Source of the DNA: an uncultured Clostridia bacterium
GTDB taxonomy: Bacteria > Bacillota > Clostridia > Oscillospirales > Oscillospiraceae
Reading direction: 5' to 3'
Assembly (NCBI GenBank): GCA_945487445.1
Contig: CALYTU010000057.1
Coordinates: 1-9,418 of the forward strand
Length of the DNA stretch: 9,418 bases
Shown: positions 1 to 5,849 of the stretch, one piece after another
How the letters are laid out: every line of letters begins with the position of its first letter
Position numbering within the stretch: position 1 is the first letter of the stretch
Notes under the pieces: model-generated
Databases searched by the model: none
Told to the model about the DNA's origin: nothing
What the model saw: the letters and a program-made list of their open reading frames with translations, nothing else
Position numbers and translations under genes: made by a program

Positions 1-54
1 CACTCTTGGATACAAGATCTTGTAGCAGGTCCTCACTTTGCAACTATACCCAAC
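1..54. repeat. Left copy of exact 54-bp direct repeat
   Basis: These 54 bases are identical to 1846-1899. The match ends at base 54 (next base g here, c in the other copy). It begins at the first base of the window, so the true repeat may extend upstream out of sight. It contains a perfect 14-bp palindrome, tacaagatcttgta, at 11-24, and ends in acccaac. It directly abuts, and appears to truncate, the nucleoside phosphorylase gene that follows. Confidence 0.95.
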
Positions 55-459
55 GCATTTTTGGTTCCTTACAAGGCGCTTAGAGACGAAGGAACTTCAT
101 ATCACTCCCTTCCGCCTGAACGGTTTGTTGAGGTTTCTGAAAAGGCGCGCTATGCCATTGAGAAAACGATGAAGAATCATGGCCTTCCGTATATTGAAGT
201 AGTTACGTGGTCAACAGACGGATTCTTCCGAGAAACAAAAGAAAAAGTGGCGTATAGAAAAAGTGAAGGGTGTTCGGTTGTTGAAATGGAGTGCTCTGCG
301 CTGGCGGCATGTGCTAAGATGCGTGGTGCAATCTGGGGAGAACTGCTCTTTACGGCTGACACCCTTGCAGATGCGGAGCACTACGATGAACGCAACTGGG
401 GCGATGATTCCGCATCTTATGCGTTGGAGTTGTGTATAGAGGCGGTCTTGAATATTTAA
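1..459 (+). pseudogene. C-terminal half of nucleoside phosphorylase (UdP/PNP superfamily), 5' end lost at repeat
   Basis: The frame is open from base 1 to the TAA at 457-459. Homology-like sequence starts only after the repeat ends at base 54. From about base 58 it reads as the second half of a purine/uridine phosphorylase: FLVPYKALRDEGTSYH (the region of the nucleoside-phosphorylase RDEGTSYH motif), then VVEMECSALAACA, which matches the family's Glu-Met-Glu ribose/base-binding segment, then TADTL near the C-terminus. Family members are about 230-260 residues. About 135 family-like residues remain here, and the N-terminal phosphate-binding half is missing. The first 18 codons come from the 54-bp repeat, which is non-coding in its other copy. 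A TTG at 61 could serve as a start but lacks a convincing ribosome binding site. The fragment is probably non-functional unless a fused upstream part lies outside the window. The intact enzyme would cleave nucleosides with phosphate to base and ribose-1-phosphate. The methyltransferase starts 23 bases after the stop. Confidence 0.75.
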
Positions 460-471
460 CTTCGGAACCTA

Positions 472-477
472 TGGAGG
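472..477 (+). promoter_or_regulatory. Ribosome binding site deciding the methyltransferase start
   Basis: TGGAGG lies 5 bases before the ATG at 483. The same frame is open further upstream, but starts there would overlap the phosphorylase stop and lack such a site, so ATG 483 is preferred. Confidence 0.7.
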
Positions 478-482
478 AAAAA

Positions 483-1265
483 ATGAATTTTCTTGAACAA
501 TACTACAACAATTATGACGAAGAAGGACGCCTGCTTTCTCGTCATGGGCAGGTGGAATACCTGACCACAATGAGATACATAGAAGAATGTCTGGAAGGTA
601 TTTCAACTCCAAGCATCCTTGAAGTAGGCGCAGGCACAGGACGCTACAGTGTGACATTGGCAAAGCAAGGGCGGCACGTGACCGCTGTTGAGCTGATTGA
701 ACACAATCTGGAAATACTGAAATCCAAATTAGAGGGTACGGAACCTATCACAACATTCCAAGGAAATGCTTTGGATCTGTCCCAGCTTTCTGACAATTCT
801 TTCGATCTGACCATGTTGCTCGGTCCGATGTATCACCTTTACACGAAGGAAGAAAAGCTGAAAGCACTTTCTGAAGCGGTGCGAGTGACAAAACCAGGCG
901 GTTATATCTTGGTGGCTTATTGTATGAATGAGCCGACCGTCATACAGTATGTATTTGGTCTGAACCATCTGCATGAAGTGATGGAACTCAATATGCTAAC
1001 CTCTGACTGGCATTGTATAAGTGAGCCGAAGGATCTTTTTGAGATGGTGCGCACAGAAGAGATTGCGGACTTGGATTCGGCGGTTCCTGTCAAAAGAATC
1101 AAACTGGTCGCCACAGATGGAGCTACGAATTATAAGCGAGAGTACATTGATGCCATGGACGATGAGACTTTTGGTAAGTGGATGGATTATCACTTCACGA
1201 TCTGTGAACGTCAGGATCTGATCGGGGCTTCCCACCATACGTTGGATATACTCCAGAAAGAGTGA
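483..1265 (+). CDS. Class I SAM-dependent methyltransferase, substrate unknown
   Basis: A 260-residue protein with a Rossmann-type methyltransferase core. The SAM-binding motif I is ILEVGAGTGRYS at residues 45-56, followed by an acidic end of strand 2 (AVELIEHN, E70). The motif II/III region is FDLTMLLGPMYHLY at 107-120, and KPGGY sits at 137-141. The C-terminal part (about 160-260) is a less conserved cap that probably sets substrate choice; it ends GASHHTLDILQKE. No membrane segment or signal peptide is seen, so it should be cytoplasmic. The start at ATG 483 is chosen for its Shine-Dalgarno sequence. The gene lies between a truncated phosphorylase and a Nudix hydrolase, all on one strand inside the repeat-bounded AT-richer island, which suggests co-acquisition. 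The substrate cannot be read from the sequence: a small molecule, a nucleoside or an antibiotic are all possible. The family-level call is secure. Confidence 0.9.
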   Translation: MNFLEQYYNNYDEEGRLLSRHGQVEYLTTMRYIEECLEGISTPSILEVGAGTGRYSVTLAKQGRHVTAVELIEHNLEILKSKLEGTEPITTFQGNALDLSQLSDNSFDLTMLLGPMYHLYTKEEKLKALSEAVRVTKPGGYILVAYCMNEPTVIQYVFGLNHLHEVMELNMLTSDWHCISEPKDLFEMVRTEEIADLDSAVPVKRIKLVATDGATNYKREYIDAMDDETFGKWMDYHFTICERQDLIGASHHTLDILQKE

Positions 1266-1291
1266 CAAATACCGGTTATGAGGATAAATCT

Positions 1292-1741
1292 ATGAGCAGG
1301 ACAGAGAATGTGGAACTGACAGTATTATGCTTAATCGAAGACGGCGATAAGATACTGCTTCAAAACAGAGTCAAGAAAGACTGGCAAGGGTACGCATTGC
1401 CGGGCGGGCATGTGGAACCCGGAGAATCTTTTGTGGATGCAGTGATCCGTGAGATGAAAGAAGAAACTGGCCTAACGATCCTTGATCCGAGATTGGTCGG
1501 AGTAAAACAGTTTCCAATAGAGAATGGCAGATATGTTGTTCTGCTGTTTAAGGCTACGCGGTGGTCAGGTAGTCTTATCTCATCCGAGGAAGGCCAAATG
1601 GAATGGATCAAGTACAGTGACCTTTCCATAGTAAAAACCGTGGATGATTTTGATGATCTCCTGAAAGTGATGAACACGCCGGAGCTGACAGAGTTTCAGT
1701 ATTTGGTTTCGGGAGATGAATGGACAATATTAATTAGATAA
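1292..1741 (+). CDS. Nudix hydrolase (MutT-like)
   Basis: A 149-residue single-domain Nudix protein. The complete Nudix box GX5EX7REUXEEXGU is present at residues 39-61 (G39, E45, R53, E54, E57, E58, G60, L61); its glutamates bind the divalent metal that drives diphosphate cleavage. The segment before it (ILLQNRVKKDWQGYALPGGH) is typical of MutT/8-oxo-dGTP diphosphatase-like members, but specificity cannot be fixed from sequence; other nucleoside diphosphate-X substrates are possible. The frame is open back to a GTG at 1262 that overlaps the methyltransferase stop. ATG 1292 is preferred because GAGGA at 1280-1284 sits 7 bases ahead of it and the Nudix fold begins directly after. The gene is probably co-transcribed with the methyltransferase. 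It is the last gene before the hairpin repeat that closes the island. Confidence 0.9.
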   Translation: MSRTENVELTVLCLIEDGDKILLQNRVKKDWQGYALPGGHVEPGESFVDAVIREMKEETGLTILDPRLVGVKQFPIENGRYVVLLFKATRWSGSLISSEEGQMEWIKYSDLSIVKTVDDFDDLLKVMNTPELTEFQYLVSGDEWTILIR

Positions 1742-1776
1742 ACCGGAATTTAGCGAGGCAAAGAAAATGAAAAAGT

Positions 1777-1899
1777 GTTAGTCGCAAAGTGAAGACCTGA
1801 GTAAAAACTGATGGTTTTGGCACACAACATATTCGCTCGTTTCGTCACTCTTGGATACAAGATCTTGTAGCAGGTCCTCACTTTGCAACTATACCCAAC
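1777..1899. repeat. About 123-bp hairpin-forming element containing the right repeat copy
   Basis: The arms gcaaagtgaagacctg (1784-1799) and caggtcctcactttgc (1871-1886) are inverted repeats matching at 15 of 16 positions. Outside them the ends are also roughly complementary: gttag at 1777 and cccaac at 1894-1899. Between the arms lie two smaller inverted repeats, aaaac/gtttt (1804-1808/1814-1818) and the perfect palindrome tacaagatcttgta (1856-1869). A single strand could fold into a branched hairpin. The right half is the 54-bp direct repeat also found at the window start. It could be a recombination site, a MITE-like element or a structured RNA; the sequence does not decide. It is not a simple terminator, because no T-run follows. 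Confidence 0.7.
1846..1899. repeat. Right copy of exact 54-bp direct repeat
   Basis: Identical over all 54 bases to 1-54. The two copies are 1845 bases apart and bracket the phosphorylase fragment, methyltransferase and Nudix genes. After acccaac the sequence changes within a few dozen bases to the GC-rich background of the feo operon. Confidence 0.95.
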
Positions 1900-1981
1900 C
1901 AGAAATCAGATTATTCTTTCGTACCCCGCTATCAAATAACAGGACCAGTGCCGCAGCGCGCGGCGCCGAGGAGACAAACCT

Positions 1982-2857
1982 ATGAAGCTGATTGCATTGG
2001 ATCTGGACGGGACGCTGCTCACAACCGAAAAGGAGCTGACCGCCGAGAATGAGGCCGCACTGCGACGGGCAGCAGGGGCTGGAATCGAGATCATACCGGC
2101 CACGGGCCGCTTCTACGGCGCTATCCCGGAGAATGTTCGAAGCCTGCCCTATCTGCACTACGCGATCACCGTTAACGGGGCGCAGATCTACGACATCCGC
2201 GAAGACCGGCCCCTGTTTCGGTCAGAGATACCCTGGCGGCGGGCTGTGGAAATCATGGAATACCTTGACACCCTGCCCGTGATCTATGACTGCTACATGG
2301 ACAACTGGGGCTGGATGACCCGGGTGCTCTACGACCGGGCGGCTGACTTTGCCCCGCATCGGCACAGTTTGGAGATGCTGCAAAAAATGCGGACCCCCGT
2401 ACCGGAGCTCAAGGCGCATCTGGCCGAGGTAGGCCACGATGTCCAGAAAATTCAGATGTTTTTCCGCGATATGGAGCTGCGGGCAAGGGCAATGGCGGAC
2501 ATGAAAGCACGCTTTCCCGATTTGGCCGTGTCGAGCTCCATACCACGGAACGTCGAGCTCAACAGTCTTGAGGCCACGAAGGGCGTCGCCCTGGAGAAGC
2601 TTGCCACCCACCTCGGAATCGGACGGGCGGATATCATGGCGTTCGGAGACGATCTCAACGACGTAACTATGCTTCGGACTGCCGGGCTCGGCGTGGCCAT
2701 GGCCAACGCCGGTCCTGAGGCCCGCGACGCAGCGGACTGGATCACCGGCTCCTGCGACGAGAGCGGTGTCGCCCTCGCGCTGAATCGGCTGGTTTTCTCA
2801 TCCGAAGACGTACCCGTTTCTGCCGGACCGGGCACAGAACAGGAGATAAGACTATGA
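1982..2857 (+). CDS. Cof-type HAD-IIB family phosphatase
   Basis: A 291-residue haloacid dehalogenase superfamily hydrolase of the Cof/HAD-IIB subfamily (usually about 260-290 residues). Motif I is DLDGT at residues 7-11, with D7 as the nucleophile and D9 as the acid/base. Motif II is PATGR with T41, motif III is K200 in SLEATKG, and motif IV is GDDLND at 222-227, binding Mg2+. The cap domain (about 85-185) lies between motifs II and III, as in type IIB. Such enzymes dephosphorylate sugar phosphates, FMN or pyridoxal phosphate; the substrate here is unknown. GAGGAG at 1968-1973 sits 8 bases before ATG 1982. The gene is cytoplasmic and first in the operon. Its stop overlaps the next start (ATGA), so it is translationally coupled to the DUF3783 gene and then to FeoAB. 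The C-terminal 20 residues extend past the fold and look disordered. Confidence 0.92.
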   Translation: MKLIALDLDGTLLTTEKELTAENEAALRRAAGAGIEIIPATGRFYGAIPENVRSLPYLHYAITVNGAQIYDIREDRPLFRSEIPWRRAVEIMEYLDTLPVIYDCYMDNWGWMTRVLYDRAADFAPHRHSLEMLQKMRTPVPELKAHLAEVGHDVQKIQMFFRDMELRARAMADMKARFPDLAVSSSIPRNVELNSLEATKGVALEKLATHLGIGRADIMAFGDDLNDVTMLRTAGLGVAMANAGPEARDAADWITGSCDESGVALALNRLVFSSEDVPVSAGPGTEQEIRL

Positions 2858-3270
2858 CGGAAACCACATTTGCCCCCACGGTGCTGCTATATGGGCTCCG
2901 CGGCTTGGAGCGGCGGGCTCTGCTCTGCCAGTGGCTGACGCGAGCGGGTATCCAGGCCAAGGAGGTACAGCCCGGGCAGTATCAGCAACCGCTCGGTGCG
3001 CTCCTGGCACTGCCCGGCTTTGAACCGCTGCCGGGACAGCATCCCGGCCTGCCCTTCGGCGAGGAGATGCTGGTGATGTTCGGTTTCCGGGGCAGCATGC
3101 TCAACGACCTTCTCCGCTTCTTCCCGGAGACCGGACTGCCGCCGGTGAGGCTCAAGGCCATGGCGACCCCGACGAACATTCATTGGAACTCTTTGCAGCT
3201 CTATGAAGCCCTGCGGGCAGAGCGAGCGCAATTACAGACTTTGGCACAGAAAGAGAGAGGTTCAACGTGA
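2854..3270 (+). CDS. DUF3783 domain protein, feo-linked
   Basis: A 138-residue cytoplasmic protein recognised as a DUF3783-type protein by its pattern. It has an N-terminal strand-helix segment with VLLYGL at 10-15. A central LPFGEEMLVMFGF segment sits at 66-78. The C-terminal block KAMATPTNIHWNSLQLYEAL at 101-120 holds the family's conserved Lys, Thr, Asn and Trp, followed by a charged helix. The function of the domain is unknown, and no catalytic motif or metal site is evident. The start ATG overlaps the HAD stop, and its own stop TGA (3268-3270) overlaps the GTG start of feoAB, so all three genes are translationally coupled. The coupling suggests, but does not prove, a role connected with iron uptake or with the HAD enzyme. 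Confidence 0.8.
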   Translation: MTETTFAPTVLLYGLRGLERRALLCQWLTRAGIQAKEVQPGQYQQPLGALLALPGFEPLPGQHPGLPFGEEMLVMFGFRGSMLNDLLRFFPETGLPPVRLKAMATPTNIHWNSLQLYEALRAERAQLQTLAQKERGST

Positions 3271-5618
3271 CGCTACAGGAACTGAAACCCGGGCAGTCGG
3301 CCCGGATTGTGACCGTGGGGGGCGAAGGCGCCCTGCGGCAGCATTTTTTGGACATGGGCGTGATCCCCGGCGCGCGGGTGACGGTGACGAAGCTGGCGCC
3401 GCTGGGCGACCCGATGGAGCTGCGCATCCACGGCTATGAGCTGACACTTCGACTGGCGGACGCAGCAAAAATCGGGATCGCGGACCCCAAGGTCTGCGGC
3501 GAGCCGCCCCAGGCCGCTCGGCGAGCCAGGACACCGGACCACCCCGGTCTTGGCGAGGACGGCAAATTCCACCCCAAGGGCAGCGGAGATCCCCTGCCAG
3601 ACAGCACCCTGCTGACCTTCGCCCTCGTTGGCAACCAGAACAGCGGAAAGACCACGCTCTTCAACCAGCTCACAGGGGCAAATCAGCATGTGGGAAACTT
3701 CCCCGGCGTGACCGTGGACCGGAAAGACGGCGCAATCCGCCGCTATTCCAACACCCGGATCACGGACCTGCCCGGAATTTACTCCATGTCCCCCTATTCC
3801 AGCGAGGAACTGGTCAGCCGGGATTTTGTGCTCGGGAGCAAGCCCCGGGGCATTATCAACATCGTAGACGCCACCAACATTGAGCGCAATCTCTATCTGA
3901 CCATGCAGCTTCTGGAGATGAACGTCCCAATGGTCGTGGCCCTGAACATGATGGACGAAATGACCGGCAACGGCGGCAGCGTGGACGTGAACGCCATGGA
4001 GGCCATGCTGGGCGTCCCGGTGGTGCCGATCTCCGCTGCCAAGAATCAGGGCATCGACGAGCTGGTGAAGCACGCGATCCACGTGGCGAAATTTCAGGAA
4101 CGGCCCCTGCGGCAGGATTTCTGCGGGGCAGATGACCACGGCGGCGCAGTCCACCGCTCCCTGCACGCCGTCTGCCACCTGATTGAGGACCACGCCCGGG
4201 CCAAAGGTCTGCCTCTGCGTTTTGCCGCCGGCAAGCTGGTGGAGGGCGATCCGCGTATCCGCGAGCAGCTCGCGCTCGACCAAAACGAGGAAGAGATGCT
4301 CGAACACATCGTTTTGCAGATGGAAAACGAGCGCGGGCTGGACCGGAGCGCCGCCATTGCGGACATGCGCTACGCCTACATCCAGCGGGTGTGTGCGCGC
4401 TGTGTCATCAAGCCCCGGGTGAGTCAGGAGCACCTGCGCAGTCAGAAGCTGGACCGCGTGCTGACCGGCAAATACACCGCCATTCCCGCCTTCGTGCTGA
4501 TAATGGGTCTGGTGTTCTATCTGACCTTCGCGCTGATCGGCCCGTTTTTGCAGGACCTCCTGCAATCCGGCATCGACGCGCTGGGGGCACTGGCGGGCCG
4601 TGCCATGGAGCAGGGCGGCGTCAACCCCATGATCCGGAGTCTGGTGCTCGACGGCATTTTTGAAGGCGTGGGAAGCGTCCTGAGCTTCCTGCCCATCATC
4701 GTGACCATGTTCCTCTTCCTCTCTCTGCTGGAGGACAGTGGATACATCGCCCGGGTGGCTTTCTTTATGGACAAGCTGCTGCGGAAGATCGGCCTGTCCG
4801 GCAGGAGCATCGTGCCCATGCTGATCGGCTTCGGCTGCACGGTCCCGGCCGTCATGTCCACCCGGACCCTGCCCAGCGAACGGGACCGGAAGATGACGAT
4901 CCTTTTGACCCCCTTCATGAGCTGCACGGCCAAGCTGCCAATCTACAGCTTCTTTGCCGCGGCCTTTTTCCCGAACAGCAGTTGGTGGATCATCACGGGG
5001 CTGTATCTGCTGGGTATCGTCATGGGAATCCTTGCAGCCCTGTTCTTCAAGAAGACGCGGTTCCGGGGTGAGGCCGTTCCCTTTGTAATGGAGCTGCCGA
5101 ACTACCGCCTGCCCAGCTCCAGAAACGTGACACAGCTGCTCTGGGAAAAGGCCAAGGACTTTTTGCAGCGAGCCTTCTCTGTGATCCTCGTGGCCACGAT
5201 CGTGGTCTGGTTCCTCAAGAGCTTCGACTTCCGGTTTGACCTCGTGGAGAACTCCCATGACAGCATCCTGGCCGCGGCGGCCGGACTGCTGGAGCCCATC
5301 TTCCGGCCCCTGGGGCTGGGAGACTGGCGGATCGTGACGGCTTTGATCACCGGCTTCATGGCCAAAGAGAGCGTGGTCTCGGTGCTGGAGGTCTTCTTCG
5401 GCTCTGCCGGCGGCGTGACCGCGGCAATGACCGGTCTGGCGGCAGCGGTGATGCTGGTGTTCAGCCTGCTCTACACCCCCTGCGTTGCGGCAGTCGCTTC
5501 CATCAAGCGGGAGCTGGGCCGGAAATGGGCCCTCTGCGTCGTGGTCTGGCAGTGCGCCATCGCGTGGGGCGCGGCGTTCATCCTGCGGCTGATCCTGCTT
5601 GCGCTGGGCCTTGGATAG
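3267..5618 (+). CDS. feoB: FeoA-FeoB fusion, ferrous iron transporter
   Basis: A 783-residue fusion. Residues 1-72 form a FeoA SH3-like domain (MTLQELKPGQ, MGVIPGARV), followed by a polar linker of about 40 residues. The FeoB G domain follows: G1 GNQNSGKT (122-129), G2 T149 in GVTVDRK, G3 DLPG (167-170), G4 NMMD (227-230), G5 ISA (255-257). A helical GDI-like region spans about 281-395. The membrane part (about 402-783) carries the hallmarks GCTVPAVMSTRT (C524), TPFMSCTAKLPIY (C553) and TPCVAAVASIKRE (C739). The protein imports Fe2+ across the cytoplasmic membrane with GTP hydrolysis. The GTG start at 3267 is supported by GAGAGAGG at 3253-3260 and by the GTGA overlap with the preceding stop. 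FeoA is a separate gene in many bacteria; the fused form occurs in several anaerobes. The P-loop has Q124 where E. coli has Pro. Confidence 0.96.
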   Translation: MTLQELKPGQSARIVTVGGEGALRQHFLDMGVIPGARVTVTKLAPLGDPMELRIHGYELTLRLADAAKIGIADPKVCGEPPQAARRARTPDHPGLGEDGKFHPKGSGDPLPDSTLLTFALVGNQNSGKTTLFNQLTGANQHVGNFPGVTVDRKDGAIRRYSNTRITDLPGIYSMSPYSSEELVSRDFVLGSKPRGIINIVDATNIERNLYLTMQLLEMNVPMVVALNMMDEMTGNGGSVDVNAMEAMLGVPVVPISAAKNQGIDELVKHAIHVAKFQERPLRQDFCGADDHGGAVHRSLHAVCHLIEDHARAKGLPLRFAAGKLVEGDPRIREQLALDQNEEEMLEHIVLQMENERGLDRSAAIADMRYAYIQRVCARCVIKPRVSQEHLRSQKLDRVLTGKYTAIPAFVLIMGLVFYLTFALIGPFLQDLLQSGIDALGALAGRAMEQGGVNPMIRSLVLDGIFEGVGSVLSFLPIIVTMFLFLSLLEDSGYIARVAFFMDKLLRKIGLSGRSIVPMLIGFGCTVPAVMSTRTLPSERDRKMTILLTPFMSCTAKLPIYSFFAAAFFPNSSWWIITGLYLLGIVMGILAALFFKKTRFRGEAVPFVMELPNYRLPSSRNVTQLLWEKAKDFLQRAFSVILVATIVVWFLKSFDFRFDLVENSHDSILAAAAGLLEPIFRPLGLGDWRIVTALITGFMAKESVVSVLEVFFGSAGGVTAAMTGLAAAVMLVFSLLYTPCVAAVASIKRELGRKWALCVVVWQCAIAWGAAFILRLILLALGLG

Positions 5619-5648
5619 ACTCCGGTCGCGACGCAGGAAGGAGGGCGC

Positions 5649-5795
5649 ATGAATTTCTGGGATATTTCAATTCTGGCAGCCGTTGGCCTCATGGTGGGTC
5701 TGACGTTTTTCCGAATACGCAGGAAGAAAAAAAAGGGCTGCACCGGCTGCTGCGCCTGCTGCAGCGCGCCATGCCAAAACGGAAAACAGGAATAA
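5649..5795 (+). CDS. FeoB-associated Cys-rich membrane protein
   Basis: A 48-residue protein. An N-terminal membrane helix (about residues 4-21, IS-ILAAVGLMVGLTFF) is followed by a basic stretch (RIRRKKKKG, 22-30) and a Cys cluster GCTGCCACCSAPC holding six cysteines (31, 34, 35, 37, 38, 42), then a short polar tail. This layout matches the FeoB-associated small-protein family that commonly follows feoB in Firmicutes. Its exact role is not established; the cysteines could bind iron or an Fe-S cluster at the cytoplasmic face of the transporter. AGGAGG at 5639-5644 lies 4 bases before the ATG. The gene begins 30 bases after the feoB stop and is the last in the operon, just before a terminator. 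Confidence 0.88.
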   Translation: MNFWDISILAAVGLMVGLTFFRIRRKKKKGCTGCCACCSAPCQNGKQE

Positions 5796-5798
5796 CAA

Positions 5799-5833
5799 GA
5801 GAGAGGCGCCGTCTCCGGTGCCTCTCTCGTTTA
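5799..5833. terminator. Hairpin terminator between convergent operons
   Basis: A 12-bp stem is formed by gagagaggcgcc (5799-5810) and ggtgcctctctc (5817-5828), with one G-U pair and a 6-base loop, followed by a short T-rich run (gttta, then ttttc). It begins 3 bases after the Cys-rich protein stop and lies 16 bases past the 3' end of the convergent gltA-like gene. On the minus strand the stem is followed by ttgttatt, so it may end transcription from both sides, more weakly on the minus side. Confidence 0.8.
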
Positions 5834-5849
5834 TGATTTTCGTTGTCTG

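Larger units (their letters stand above)
55..1845. mobile_element. Putative mobile cassette or island between direct repeats
   Basis: The segment is bounded by exact 54-bp repeats, has visibly lower GC than the rest of the window, and carries accessory-type genes (phosphorylase remnant, methyltransferase, Nudix hydrolase) in one orientation with tight spacing. The junction on the left falls inside a gene. No integrase, transposase, or relaxase is encoded within it, so any mobility would depend on enzymes elsewhere or on homologous recombination between repeats. The island call is an inference from these combined signs. Confidence 0.5.

Noticed and set aside
1777..1899. Integron attC site
   Set aside because: Canonical attC runs RYYYAAC to GTTRRRY, while this element runs GTT to AAC, and gttagtc departs from GTTRRRY by one base. 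No IntI is in the window. It is kept only as an analogy.
3273..5258. Long minus-strand open frame of 661 codons inside feoB
   Set aside because: It lies wholly antisense to the well-supported FeoA-FeoB fusion and has a His/Gln/Gly-rich composition typical of shadow frames.
5525..5836. 103-codon open frame across the end of feoB and the Cys-rich gene
   Set aside because: It is out of frame with feoB and with the 48-residue Cys-rich protein, runs into the terminator stem, and shows no motif.
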